A stretch of 64,000 bases of DNA, taken from assembly GCA_963383645.1 (NCBI GenBank), contig OY726571.1, forward strand, positions 76,243,860-76,307,859. Direction: 5' to 3'. The first letter of the stretch is position 1. The number at the start of each line of letters is the position of its first letter. Shown piece after piece: positions 52,729-63,715 of the stretch. The stretch comes from Muscardinus avellanarius (Eukaryota > Chordata > Mammalia > Rodentia > Gliridae). A program made the position numbers and the translations under genes. The notes under the pieces were generated by a model. The model was not told the origin of the DNA, did not search any database, and saw only the letters and a program-made list of their open reading frames with translations.

Positions 52729-53400
52729 CATTATCTTCACCCTACAGGGTCTGCTCTTTTCTTAAGCAAAGGTCTTCAATAGGCCCCTACTTTTTAATCA
52801 TAAATGGCCTATCTTCCCACCTGAAATTCCTAAAATGCTTGGTAAACAAAAGATCCCCAAGAAAATGTCTGACCCTTAGTCAAGCCCAGGTATCACTCAG
52901 CTGCCATCAATAAAATGGTGGAAACCTAAGGATTCAAAAATAGGGGACCAGAACCTCTCCATCTCTGCCATGTTCCCCTACCTGCCCCCTCGTGGGGTCC
53001 CCTATAAAAAGCACTATAAGGCCAGGTGTAGTGGCGCACACTTGTAATCCCAGCATTTGGGAGGCGGAGACCAGAGGATCAAGGTTCGCGGACAGCCTCA
53101 GCTACTTAGTGAGGCCCTTCGCAACTCAGCAAGACCCTGTTTCAAAATAAAGAATAAAAAATAGGGCTGGAGGTGTAGCATGGAAGTAAAATGCCCCTGG
53201 GTTCCCTCTCCTATACCACAAAAGAAAAAAAGCACTGTAAATACCCCAAAGTCGTTCTCTCTTCTTGAGATGGCCCACATTCTCCCTTGAATGTATGTCC
53301 CCCACTTTCCTAAATAAACCTTTGTCTTTGTCTTTTATTGGCCCGTGCTGAAATTCTTTTCCACCACAAAAGCCAAGGACCCACTGATCCTGAGTTTCTA
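52729..53400 (+). mobile_element. Solo ERV LTR (gammaretrovirus-like), split by a SINE
   Basis: The U3-like part (52729-53000) leads to a TATA-like 'cccctataaaaagc' (53000-53013). After the SINE insert the R/U5-like part carries 'aataaa' (53313-53318), then 'tttgtctttgtctttta'. This U3-TATA-R-polyadenylation layout fits an endogenous retrovirus LTR, class I-like by style. No gag, pol or env sequence is attached. The family and exact ends are not determined. Confidence 0.6.
53020..53226 (+). mobile_element. B1-ID SINE, long type, in the LTR promoter region
   Basis: It reads 'gccaggtgtagtggcgcaca', 'ggaggcggagaccagaggat', 'ctacttagtgaggcccttcg', 'gggctggaggtgtagcatgg'. Target duplication aaaaagcactataa (53006-53019) / aaaaagcactgtaa (53227-53240), one mismatch. 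The duplicated target is the sequence overlapping and following the TATA-like motif of the LTR. Confidence 0.95.
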
Positions 53401-53422
53401 AGGTGAGGAATAAACCTTTCAC

Positions 53423-53475
53423 TGGAAGGAAGGAAAGAAGGAAGGAAGGAGGGAAGGAAGGAAGGAAGGAAGGAC
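53423..53475. repeat. (GGAA)n microsatellite
   Basis: About 50 bases of GGAA with AAGG variants just beyond the LTR-like end. Confidence 0.95.
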
Positions 53476-55129
53476 AGACCTTTGCCCTACAGAACTTGAA
53501 GTACAGCATCTTGGCTACAGTACCTTATTGCCCAGGAACAGAACATTGGTTTCCCATAGCTGTGTGAACTGCAGTTGCTGGTAGGAATGCTCACGATCTG
53601 GGTGGTATGAGGGCCAGGGAAGGCTTTTAGCACAGCCGCCCTGTGGGACACCCTGCCCTGGGGCCCCACAGCGCCCTAGATCCTCAGGGGCTGCCTTGGG
53701 GTCAGGGTCCAGGGGAAGATTTCCTGCGAGTGCTTTTTGTAATACCTTGTTAGTGCTTATAACCAACATGGCTGGGATGAAAGTGTTCTGGCTTTAAATT
53801 AAGTCAGCGACCTGCTGAGAGCTACTTACTCCCCTTCTACCACAGCCTGGGAAGCACTGCCAAGGTTGCTCTGCATGGGTGGCCGCAGGAGTGACCTTCA
53901 GTCTTGCCACTTGAAATCCATGCAAGATGATCGCGTGGCTCATATAGAAGTCTCCATGGCATTCCTGTCTCTCCTCTGTACAGTATCCCTATCTCTTGCT
54001 TCATCTTTTCCGTGTCTCTCTCTCTCTCTCTCATACACATATGCACAGATACCCTTGTGTCTATTTCTCTTCCATGATTACGCACAGGAGATGCTAAGCC
54101 CACCCCCAAGTACATCGCCTTTCCACCTGGCTCAGAAGGACACTGAGGTCTTTCACCTCCTCTCTCTTCTCTGATGAACTGGAGAGCCAGATGGTCATTC
54201 CCCAGTCTCCCAGCATGCGTTTGACTGACAGGAGCCTTTGATAAACCTCGGAAGAATGAAGTCATCTCCCGGTCACCAGGGCCGCCTGGCCTTTAACACC
54301 CCACACAAACCACCATTATCTGCTGAATAGGAGACAAAGGAAATTAGCCCTGCTTCCCTACCATCCTCATTCTTTCCTGGCTGATTTAAACAGGGAGGCA
54401 AGGAGCTGCCCTTCACTTTCCTCCAAAAGGTACAAATGTCAACTGTTCAAAAATGCAAACAAGAGGCTTTTCTATGGTAATGGCTGGGTTCTTTGTTCCA
54501 GCCAGAAGTAGAAAGTGCATTTCATTTACTGCCTTTGAGGAGAGACTTAATAGGCTTCTAAATAACTTCCTTAACTCCACATCCCTGAGACCTACCAAGG
54601 AGTATTCTTAAGCCCTCAAGGTTAAGCTGGAAGAAGAAAGGGAAACTGAGACTTCTTTACCAACCTCAGCCCCAGATAATCGAAGAATCTGGAGAGACAA
54701 GTGCCAAGGGTTTTCTACCACTTTAATGTTGAAATTGAGAAGAAAAGAAATCACTTTTCCCCAGAATTATTTTCTCTAAAGAACTAAATCTTTAAGTGCC
54801 AACAGAATGGGGTGGGGGAGAGGTGTAGCTACCACCAGCCTCTCTGGATGTGACGTTGTGATATTTTGGGAGACTGGCCGATCTTCCTGAGGGCAGACAA
54901 GTGTGTAAATTCTATTACTGGGGCCATGGGCAAGCACCCCAACTTTAGCTGGAAATAAAAATTGTACCAGAAAGGCTCATTACTGGGAGAGAATTTGTTT
55001 CACAACAATTTCACGAATACCAAATATTAGAGATCAGACTAGATTCTCTTTAGGTATAAGCTATATTTCTTCCAACCAGAAAATGTTCACTCCCATTATT
55101 ATCCAGGCTCTACATAAACTGTGGGTGAT
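53476..55129. other. Unique sequence, no gene seen
   Basis: Repeat-poor and GC-moderate, with 53560-54300 containing several CpGs. A (CT)n run lies at 54019-54032. Frames of 127-142 codons on the minus strand (54265-53837) and 102 on the plus (53866-54174) overlap, and none has a domain I know. I do not call a gene, but this is one of the few places an unannotated exon could hide. Confidence 0.35.
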
Positions 55130-55360
55130 TCCGGGCACAGTGGTGCACTTGTAATCCCAGCATTTGGGAGACTGAGACAGGAGCATTGCAGATAAGGACA
55201 GCATCAGCTACTACTTAGTGAGGCCCCTTGTAACTCACTGAGACACTGTTTCAAAATAAAGAATAAAAAATAGGACTAGAGGTGTAGCTCACAGGTAGAA
55301 TGCCTCTGGGTTCCATCCCCAGTAAGCAACAAACAAGCAAGCAAACAAACAAACAAACAC
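55130..55360 (+). mobile_element. B1-ID SINE, long type
   Basis: It reads 'ccgggcacagtggtgcactt', 'agctactacttagtgaggcc', 'ggactagaggtgtagctcac', 'ttccatccccagtaagcaac', with a (CAAA)n-like tail. Target duplication about gtgggtga / atgggtga around 55121-55128 and 55363-55370. Confidence 0.85.
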
Positions 55361-55755
55361 CTATGGGTGACACCAAGCAGCCAGGAGACTCCACAGAGAG
55401 TGAGCATCAGACTTGCTGATCCAGATAAATGACTGACACCTGTGGGGCATCAGGACCAGACACAGCACTAGGTCCTTCAAGGAGTTCTGAAGAGGAGGCA
55501 CGGACCCCACAGAAGTGTACAGGGCAGATAGGGAAACAGGAGTGGGGTGAGGCCTCATTATGAAAAGCAAGTAGGATTACATAAAGGAAAAGGTAAGAGG
55601 AGTCCTTCCCAGAGAGGACTGGAAGCCCTGAGAAGAAAGAGAGCTAAAAGCGAGGTTTTTTTGAAATAGGAAGGACTTACACAGAGGAGACGGAAAGAAA
55701 ATAATAATCAGATTGTTGAGGGTTTGCATTGTCTCCTGAGTCATTAACAGTTCTT
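55361..55755. other. Unique sequence, no gene
   Basis: Nothing recognised. Confidence 0.4.
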
Positions 55756-55789
55756 TCTTGTATTAGTGAGCGTTTGTTTTCACAATTCC

Positions 55790-55837
<48 letters not shown>

Positions 55838-56160
55838 GCTTAAACAGACACTTCTCATGGTGCTGGAGGCTGGAGTCCAAGGTCAAGGTGGCAGGAAAGT
55901 TGGTTTCTCCTGGGGCTCTCCTTGGCTTGCAGGCAGCTACCTTTTTACATGGTCTTCTCTCTGCATGTCTATAACCTGGTCTCCTCTTCTTTTAAGGGTA
56001 CCAGTCATGTTGAATTCAGATTCCAAAGTATTGACCTCGTTTGGCCTTGATTCCATCCTTAAAAGCCCTGTCTCCAAATATAATTACAGGGAGAGTTGGC
56101 TGGTGGTAGTTATACCTCATATGAATTGGGATGAGGGGCACAATTTGGTCCTTAATATTT
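55756..56160 (-). mobile_element. MaLR LTR (MLT1-like), antisense, with (AC)n inside
   Basis: Antisense MLT1 order: 'gtagcttaaacagacacttc', 'tggtgctggaggctggagtc', 'gtttctcctggggctctcct', 'ggcttgcaggcagctacctt', 'tcctcttcttttaagggtac', 'ccctgtctccaaatataatt'. An (AC)20 run (55792-55832) lies where the LTR normally reads 'tgggtggct', an in-place expansion or a replacement. Confidence 0.85.
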
Positions 56161-57082
56161 TCTCTTCAGCAATGGGAGGACAAAGGAGTGACAGAAGAGG
56201 AGGATTTTCAGGATGAAAAGGCCCTTTGGAAGCATATGTGGACTGGGGAAGAAAGGGGCCACCCAAAGGACAAATTGGGAAACTATCCCAACAGGTTAAA
56301 GGATGCTGTGATAAAAGGAACTGGATACAGATGACAAGTTTTGAGGGAAAATGTAAAGATCTTCTGACTGATGTGGTGATCAAAAGAGGCAAGATGGCTT
56401 CTGGTTATTCTGAGAGACTGTGGAAATAGTTAAAACATGGAGTGGGTATGAAGGAGGGGTCAGTGCCACCAGACAGAATGGAAAGGTTATAAACTGCGAC
56501 CTGAGCTCAGGCACACGGTGGCATCTTCTGTGTGTCCCCCAGCAGTGGACTTCACCTGCCTCAAATTTCCCATGAATCACATTAGCGTGACAGCACCAAC
56601 CATACTGGGTAGTTTATATGTTGTGGATAGAAGGGTATTTCCTAAATCAACTAGGAGAGAGAATTCAAAATTACCATGACAGGTTGCAGAGGGATCTTAA
56701 CAATGGGCCATTCAAATTGAGATGGCAAGGCTTTCAGGTAGGAAAGGATAGAATGAGTGAGACAGAACGTATAGACGTGAGAGTCACACTGAACTCTAAG
56801 ATAAACATGGGCACTGTGAGTAGTTTTGATTGACGAGGATAAAACTCAGAGCCTGGATGCACTTGAAGTAAATGCAGCCCTGGAGAAACCCGAACTGGTC
56901 CTCTGCGCTGGAGAGTAGGACACACAGAGAGAGTGAAGAAGGGGATGGATTCAGCTCAGACCAACCTGTGCAAGGTTATTGTTTGGGGAGTAGTAATCCA
57001 TTGCCGTAGAAGGTGGAACAGGGACTCTGGACAAAGTAGAAAAAATCAAAATGATCTCTCAAGTCATTCTGACAGGTAGTTG
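56161..57082. other. Unrecognised sequence between two MaLR LTRs
   Basis: Purine-rich and moderately complex. It could be old retroelement internal sequence, but I recognise no motif. No coding frame is convincing. Confidence 0.35.
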
Positions 57083-57690
57083 GTTTATACTGTGGACTGA
57101 ATTGCATACCCCTAAAATGAGTATATTTTTATCTTCATCCCCAATACCTCACATATGTGACTGTGCTTAGAAGCTGGGTCTTTAAAGAAGCAATCAAGTT
57201 AGACTGAAGCTGGGTCCTGGTCCAGTATGACTGATATTCTTTTTTTTTTCTTCTTCTTTTTTTCTTTTTGTGGGTCTGGGGATGGAACCCAGAGGCATTT
57301 GACCTCTGAGCTACACCCCCTGCCCAATTTTTTATTCTTTATTTTGAAACAGGGTCTCACTGAGTTGCAGAGGCCTCACTAAGTAGCTGAGGCTGTCCGT
57401 GAACCACGATCCTCCGGTCTCAGCCTCCCGAATGCTGGGATTACAAGCGTGCACCACCATGCCTGGCTATGACTGGTATTCTTGTTAGAAGAAGAGGATA
57501 GGATAACATGGACACACAGGAGGAAGACCATATGAGGAGACAAGGAGAAGTTGCCATCTTCAAGCTCACGAGAGAGGCCTTAGGAGAAACCAGCCTACTC
57601 ACACCTTGATCTTAGACTTCCAGCCTCCAGAAGGATGAGAAAATAGACTTGTGCTGTTTAAGCAAAGCAATCAGAACCACTGCAGCCCCA
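57083..57690 (+). mobile_element. MaLR LTR (MLT1-like), sense, split by a SINE
   Basis: The left part has 'tgtggactgaattgcatacc', 'ccccaatacctcacatatgt', 'agctgggtctttaaagaagc', 'tccagtatgactgatattct'. It resumes after the SINE as 'tcttgttagaagaagaggat', 'aggaagaccatatgaggaga', 'caccttgatcttagacttcc', 'agcctccagaaggatgagaa'. The step-by-step match to the MLT1 LTR is clear. Confidence 0.85.
57241..57467 (-). mobile_element. B1-ID SINE, long type, inside MLT1
   Basis: Antisense landmarks: 'gggtctggggatggaaccca', 'gagctacaccccctgcccaa', 'tgcagaggcctcactaagta', 'gggattacaagcgtgcacca'. Target duplication tatgactgatattct (57226-57240) / tatgactggtattct (57468-57482), one mismatch. Confidence 0.95.
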
Positions 57691-57841
57691 TGGCACACAC
57701 TTCTCAAGACTCTTGTGACAGACAACCTCATGCTTTCTAATCTGTGGGAACAGACTGGACCGTCTGGGGAGCGATCTCATCAAACCTTCAATGGATATGG
57801 TCTCAGTCAAATTGTCAGTACTACAATCCAAAACCACTGAC

Positions 57842-58222
57842 CATACAGTTTAGACGCAGGAATATTTATTTGCTCACAGTTGGGGGAGATTTCTGGTTCA
57901 GTCTATGTGAGGCTGGTGTCTGTGGATCTCAGAGCATGTCGGTGGGAAACAGAAAGGCAGAAAGCCGGACTCTGCTCTCACATCATGGAGGCTGAAAGCA
58001 AGAGAGTGGAGGGTTTAAAGTCAAGAGCACATCCCTAAGGCCACACTCCAGGGACCCACTTTCTCCAACCACACCCTGCATACCCAGGTTACCACCCATT
58101 AAACCCATTTACAATGGATTTATTCGCTGATGAGATTACAATCCTCAGGACTCAATTATGCTAACTCTGATCATTAATACATTCGTTTTTAAGGGGACAT
58201 TCTACATTTAACCATTACAGCA
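57842..58222 (-). mobile_element. MaLR LTR (rodent MT/ORR1-like), antisense
   Basis: The order 'gaatatttatttgctcacag', 'ctcacatcatggaggctgaa', 'ccactttctccaaccacacc', 'ttatgctaactctgatcatt' and 'aaggggacattctacattta' plus 'accattacagc' follows the antisense layout of rodent-type MaLR LTRs. Recalled similarity. Confidence 0.65.
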
Positions 58223-59024
58223 TTTTTATTCCAGAACTTCAGCTCCCACCGTTACTGGTTCAAGGAGCTTCCCTGGCAGCAGGTAACCAATGTAACTTTG
58301 AAATAATTTGAATTGCACGTAGCATCACAAATGCAAATGGTATGCTCAGGCCGTGTCTGGTTTTATAGAATTACAGAATTGCGGAACACAACGTGGCCCT
58401 AGAGAATGCCATTTGAATTTATTGTATAGGTTTATTGGGTCCATTTCAAGACTTTTACATCAATCCTGGGTCCCTTTGAAACATAACACAATTTTCAAAA
58501 GTGATATTTATTTCATTTCTCATACTTGGAACTTGGATTCTTTGAAATTAATTAAGTAAAAAAGAATAGAAATTAAATCATTTTGATATCTTACAATGTA
58601 ATCAATGAATTGCCTTCATTGATCAGAAGTTCACTATCCTGGGCTGCCTCTGTGGTTACATTAAGCCAGAATCTATTTCTTTGTGCCTTTCACTGGCTGA
58701 CAGCAGTTTATAGTGGTTATTATTTTAGCTTCCCAGCAGGCTTCTCCACACTACCCCTCACCTTGTCCATGACCCAACCACGGGAAGCAGTAGCCTTTCC
58801 AGGTATTGTTCAGGCTGAGCTGACAGCAGGCACCTCCTTTTCTCCCTGGTTGCTAAGCTTGATAGATGACAGTCCACTGAGATGTGTAGCAGTAATGAAT
58901 AAAAAGCTGTTCCCATAGTAGGGATGAGAGCGAATTAAAGAAAACACTCTGGTTCTGGTTTGTTCCATCGCCAGTCCTTTTTCTGCCTTTCCCATAATTT
59001 GGTTATGTGAGCCATAACCCTGTT
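58223..59024. other. Unique sequence, no gene
   Basis: Nothing recognised. A 111-codon frame (58583-58918, plus) has hydrophobic content but no known domain. Confidence 0.4.
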
Positions 59025-59385
59025 AATAGTTTGGACATAGAATGGCTTCTAAAGAGCTCATATATTAATATTTAGAGGTGATCTATTTAATCTTGAGGGT
59101 TCTCATATAATCAGTGGGTGGATCCATTTTAATGGACTTATTGGGTGGTTACCTAACAAGACAGAATGTGGCTGGAGAGAGTGGATCACTGCAGGTGTAG
59201 CCTTAGGAACTATGTATATGCCCATGGGCTCCCTTCTTTCTCTCTCTGCTCTGAGCTCTGCAGATTCAACCTGGACTAACATGGACTGAACTGTCTAAAA
59301 CCTCTAGAACTGTGTGCAAATCTTTCTTCCTCTACGTTGTGGTTGTCAGGTATTTTAAGTCACAGGAGTGAGAATGCCGACTGAA
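59025..59385 (+). mobile_element. MaLR LTR (rodent MT/ORR1-like), sense
   Basis: It reads 'tagtttggacatagaatggc', 'tcccttctttctctctctgc', 'ctgtctaaaacctctagaac', 'tgtgtgcaaatctttcttcc', 'gttgtggttgtcaggtattt', 'taagtcacaggagtgagaat'. The ending (..aaatctttcctcc..gttgttctcaggtatttt..) is typical of these LTRs. Confidence 0.75.
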
Positions 59386-59494
59386 ATGAGCCCCTCTTGT
59401 TTGCTTTATATATTTCAAGATACACTGCTGTCACACACCAATACAAAATTTGGTGAAGGAGTACGTATAATTTATCCTTATAAAAATAGTTTGA

Positions 59495-59684
59495 GCTGGG
59501 CGTGGTGGTGCACGCTTGTAATCCCCGTGCTTGGGAGGCGAGAGAGGAGGATTGTTCAAAGCCAGCCGCGCTGGCGTAAGAGACCCTGTTTCAAAAGTAT
59601 AAAATAGGTCTGGGAGTGTAGCCCAGAGGTAGAAGGGCTTCCAGGAACCCCAGTACCACCAAAAATAATAATAATAATAATAAT
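59495..59684 (+). mobile_element. SINE, short subfamily
   Basis: It reads 'gctgggcgtggtggtgcacg', 'cttgtaatccccgtgcttgg', 'agccagccgcgctggcgtaa', 'gagaccctgtttcaaaagta', 'ggtctgggagtgtagcccag', 'gaagggcttccaggaacccc'. (AAT)n tail. Target duplication aatagtttga (59485-59494) / aatagttcga (59685-59694). Confidence 0.95.
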
Positions 59685-59707
59685 AATAGTTCGAAAAATG
59701 TTTCAAA

Positions 59708-59916
59708 ATCGGGCATGGTGGCGCATGCTTGTAATCCCAGCATTCGGGAGGCAGAGACCAGAGGATCGCGGTTCGCAGACAGCCTCAGCTACTTAGTGAG
59801 GCCCTCAGCAACTCAGTGAGACCCGGTTTCAAAATAAAGAATAAAAAATAAGGCAAGGGGTGTAGCCCAGAGGTCGAATGCCCCTGGGTTCCATCCCCAG
59901 ACCCCCCCCCACACAC
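59708..59916 (+). mobile_element. B1-ID SINE, long type
   Basis: It reads 'gggcatggtggcgcatgctt', 'ctacttagtgaggccctcag', 'aaataaggcaaggggtgtag', 'ttccatccccagaccccccc'. A perfect 14-base target duplication aaaaatgtttcaaa lies at 59694-59707 and 59917-59930, beginning exactly where the previous SINE's duplication ends. Confidence 0.95.
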
Positions 59917-59930
59917 AAAAATGTTTCAAA

Positions 59931-60599
59931 GCCAACATTTTGAGAAATAATATTTTGTCCAACTTGGGGCATTTTAAGGGTAAAATATGCAATTTTACAA
60001 TTTAAAATTGTACTCGAAGGAGAGCCGTAAACTTAGACTGTCCCAGTAAACTTATTGTGAGCCTTCCCATCCCTATCATTTTCAGACCACACATCCCTGA
60101 TTCCTTCACACTTTGTTATAAATCAGAGTTACAAATTCTCTTGCTACCCTGATGGATATGCTTTGGATGCTTGGCAGCTTGCCAGTATCTCTCGGAGAAC
60201 AGAGCAGCTAGAATTGAATTTAGTACTCAAGGCATGGTTAACCAGAGCAGTTGGTTTGGAGAATGTATTCCCACTGGCACCATGAAGTGACCTCAAATTG
60301 TATTTCTCTCTCCTGCTCATTTCTTCTCTTAACCATCACTTTATATTGTGGCTGGGACCTGGTTAGTGTTTAAGGACCAATGAATACATGCTTATTTAGA
60401 GCTGAAGGTCAACTATCATCCAGTTAGCTTTGGAGAACTGAACCTCACATCTCTGTCTTAAATATCATTTGGTTCGCCTCCATTTACTTAATTGGTTTAA
60501 GAGTATCATTGTTTTTCCCAACTTTGGGGAGAAACAGTAAATTTAATAAGCACATTATCTATGCATTATTATTGTTGTCGATATTAATGCTTAGTATGT
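59931..60599. other. Unique sequence, no gene
   Basis: Nothing recognised. Confidence 0.4.
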
Positions 60600-60825
60600 C
60601 TTACACACCAGTCCTTTTTCTGTTTTAGGCATTTCTAACTTGCTTACTATTCCCAAAAAATTATGAGATGAATATTACGATTATTCTCACTATATATGTG
60701 AAGAAGTTGAGCTATATAACAGTGAAGTCAGTTGCTTAAGATAGAGAATAGTGGCAGAGTCAGGTTTCAAAACCAGACAGTTTTGTTTTAGAATGTGCTC
60801 TCTTGGCCATCTTGCTGTTGTTATC
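60600..60825 (-). mobile_element. MIR-like ancient SINE, minus strand
   Basis: The pattern 'cgattattctcactatatat', 'gtgaagaagttgagctatat', 'gtcagttgcttaagataga', 'agtggcagagtcaggtttca' fits the minus-strand MIR (..tattatccccattttacagat.., gaggaaactgagg.., cttgcccaaggtcaca.., agtggcagagctgggattc). Confidence 0.6.
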
Positions 60826-61122
60826 AAACTTACTGACTCCTGAGACTTAGAACAGGACAGGTCCAAGGACAGACACCACAGCTTCCCACCCTGAATGCAG
60901 AGCAAATACTCCACAGGTATGTTTTGTTCTATTACTTGCTACTGTACTAAACTGTGTGATAATAAGTATAGAAGACACAGTGCCATGTATCTTGCTGAAA
61001 CCCAGATAGACACTTCTAGTTTCTTAGTTTAAGTATGTTAGGTGATTATAAAACATGCTTATTAATCCAATCTAGAATTTCCTTATGGATCTATTTCAAA
61101 CTTGTAGTTTTTGTCCTGTGTA

Positions 61123-61125
<3 letters not shown>
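60826..61125. other. Unique sequence, no gene
   Basis: Nothing recognised. Confidence 0.4.
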
Positions 61126-61180
<55 letters not shown>

Positions 61181-61208
61181 TCTCTTTTACTCTCTCTCTC
61201 TCTCTCTC
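61126..61208. repeat. (CT)n microsatellite
   Basis: About 80 bases of CT with two short interruptions (ttac). It lies at the 5' side of a SINE, unlike the other SINE-linked microsatellites here, which are at the 3' tail. Confidence 0.95.
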
Positions 61209-61209
61209 A

Positions 61210-61382
61210 TATTGAGTGGGGCATGGTGGCATGTGCCTATATTGAAAGGCTGAAACAGGAGGATTGCATGTTCAAAGCCAGCCTAAGCAACTTAGACCCT
61301 GTTTCAAAATAAAAAAAGTGGGGGGATGTGGCTTGGAGGTAGAATTCTCCTGCATAACCCCCCAGTAACAAAACAACAACAA
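61210..61382 (+). mobile_element. B1-ID SINE, shortened
   Basis: It reads 'tggggcatggtggcatgtgc', a deletion in the B1 half, 'aagccagcctaagcaactta', 'gaccctgtttcaaaataaaa', 'gggatgtggcttggaggtag'. (CAA)n-like tail. Confidence 0.85.
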
Positions 61383-62737
61383 AGATAATTGCACATGACT
61401 AAACCTAGGTCTTTCTACTGTGTGCTTTCTTACAGATCATAGCATTTGCCCTATAGCCCTTTCTTACCCCAAAGTTCCAATTTCCTTGGTGAGAAATTTG
61501 AATTTTTTTTTTTTACAGATGCTAGAAAATTTGTAGCTTTCTCACCTAGGAAATTATAGCTATTGGCAAAATCTGCAAGCTTTTGTAATTAATTCTACGG
61601 AGGCTTGCCAAACCAACCAATGACTTGAACTAATTTTGAAATTTCTTCTTTTTTTTTCTTTTTGTAAACATAACGTCAGTTTGGCAGACTTGAGTCTCAA
61701 CTCCAGCCATTGTAACAGCAAATCAAAACACATGGCTATGATGCTGACCACCATGATTGGCACATAGAAAATCTACAGTGATTACTAGGTTAATGGTTTT
61801 GAAGACAGCAAGGAAATTATTTAAATAACTGAATTTAAACCTAAGATGTGAGAGGTAAAGTATACAAAAATCTGAGAAGTATCAGATATTGCAATCATCC
61901 CAGATAAAAATTCTCCTGGAGGGAGAGAAATAGAGTACAAAATGGATGGTAACTATGGATATTAGTCTGACTACACGAACTCGGGCCCTGAAATCTATTT
62001 GGAGACTCCCGAAGAAACAAAAGTTTATATATAACTGAAAACAAGAAGCACCACTCCTGACTCGCCTGGCTTTTGGGGTGCCCTGCAGCCTGCCACAGGA
62101 AAGGGCAGGGACAGCGACAGACACCCCCAGCTGAGAGATGAGTTTTTTTGCTTTTCTGAAAAACTGAATAAAAGGAATTTAATTTGCCCGCTTGGCTCTT
62201 GTGCGGTGGAAGGTAACCCTAGAATAAAGAGGGCTTTGAGAGAGAGAACCAGGCTTCCCCAATGCCATGTGCCTGAGACACAGTAACCAACATGTCCTGG
62301 GCTGCTTGGTGCTATAGCTCACATGCATGAGGCTCTGTCTCCCACAGAGCAGGATGGAGGAGAGAAAGCCTCTCCAACTGCTCTCCCTGCAAACACTCCA
62401 CGGTGAAATTCCATCAGTCAGAAGCCAGCTCTCTGCTGAGTGAATCGAGCCTTTTATCAGTCAGATTTGTATACATTATAGAAGGAGCCAAAGAAGAGAG
62501 TTACTGTACACCTCGTATATTTTTAGTTCCTTGGGATTAGTTGCTATTGGACCGAACAGGAGGCAGCGGGTGGGGAAGAGAAGGGAAAAATCGACTTCAG
62601 TCCTCTCTGTGTGTTGGTGGCTTTTTGAGCCTCCAAGGTTTTCTGGGTTTGCTTGTATGCTTTTAAGCTATATCATGGTTCATTCTGTAGTACAGGTCCA
62701 TGTTATTGCTTTTTCAAGTAATTTGCTGATGAGGGCC

Positions 62738-62739
<2 letters not shown>
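61383..62739. other. Unique sequence, no gene seen
   Basis: No recognised transposon over about 1.3 kb. 61970-62260 has a few CpGs and mixed composition. A possible conserved element, untested. Confidence 0.4.

Positions 62740-62782
<43 letters not shown>
62740..62782. repeat. (GT)n microsatellite
   Basis: 21 GT units, not attached to a recognised SINE. Confidence 0.95.
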
Positions 62783-62786
<4 letters not shown>

Positions 62787-63139
62787 GAGAGACAAAAAAT
62801 GTATGCATGTTTACACATGTGCACTGATCTGATTTTAGCTTTGAGACCAGCTCCTTCTATTCACCAAAACTAGCACAATAAAAGTATTTCAGTTGGGAGA
62901 ATTGGCTGGAAAACCTTACAATCCTCTTACATTTTTCATTGACTTTAGTTATCACTAAAGAAATTCCCTCTGGTTAAATTAAAAAAAAAAAAAAACAGAG
63001 CAAACAGGTATGATAGGTGGATGTAGAGATACCATTACTGTCACTCGATTTATAATAAAAGAACTTGATTTTCTCCCATCTACCATTTTATTTATGGCCA
63101 TAATTGTCCTTGGCACCCTTACAGATTGCTCTCGACAAT
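62783..63139. other. Unique sequence, no gene
   Basis: Nothing recognised apart from A15 near 62981. Confidence 0.4.
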
Positions 63140-63270
63140 TCTCAATCATTCAATGTTTTAATCACTTGATATATTTATTGAACACCTTTTATGTAGCAGG
63201 CATGTGCATGGTGCTGCAGAAATAACAGGGATAAGATAGACATAGTTTCTGCCCTTCTCCCACCTAAACC
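63140..63270 (+). mobile_element. L2-like ancient LINE fragment
   Basis: The order 'tttattgaacaccttttatg', 'tagcaggcatgtgcatggtg', 'ctgcagaaataacagggata' and 'gtttctgcccttctcccacc' follows the familiar L2-type segment (tttattgagcacctactatg, tgccaggcactgttctaggc, .. tccctgccctcatggagc). Confidence 0.7.
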
Positions 63271-63477
63271 GAGATTTCCACTTAAATGAGAACTCAGTTC
63301 TACAGTCTACATTCTTGCCTATAACAGGATTTGTCAAACTTTTTAGTTTTTAACTACCCAAGTTATCTACCTGTGACTTTAATTTGCAAAATTTAATTCA
63401 AGCATATCTTCATAAAATTATTGACCAAATGGGTGTATTTCTTGTAGAGTCCCTTTTTAAAATGTTCACATTTTTCA
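63271..63477. other. Unique sequence, no gene
   Basis: Nothing recognised. Confidence 0.4.
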
Positions 63478-63673
63478 GCTGGGCATGGTAGGGTGCACTT
63501 GTAATCCCAGTACTTGGGAGGTTGAGATAGAAGGACCATGGGTTCTTGGCCAGCCTCAGCTACTTAGTGAGGCCCTCTACACCTTAGTGAGACCCTGTTT
63601 CAAAAATAAAAAATAGAAAATAGGTTTGGGAGTTTAGCTCAGAGGAAGAATGCCCCTAGGTTCAATCCCTAGG

Positions 63674-63715
<42 letters not shown>

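Noticed and set aside
53837..54265. 142-codon minus frame as a possible exon or gene
   Set aside because: No domain recognised, an overlapping 102-codon plus frame, low-complexity CT/GA content inside and no clear splice or promoter context. Kept only as a note in the unique-sequence entry.
23700..63660. Many tRNA-like box A/box B pairs (tagctcagaggtaga .. ggttc.aatccc)
   Set aside because: They are the ID halves of B1-ID SINEs, with no cloverleaf-capable tRNA gene around them.
5864..63713. CRISPR-like regular repeats
   Set aside because: All regular repeats are mono- to tetranucleotide microsatellites or SINE copies. There is no repeat-spacer array and the sequence is eukaryotic.
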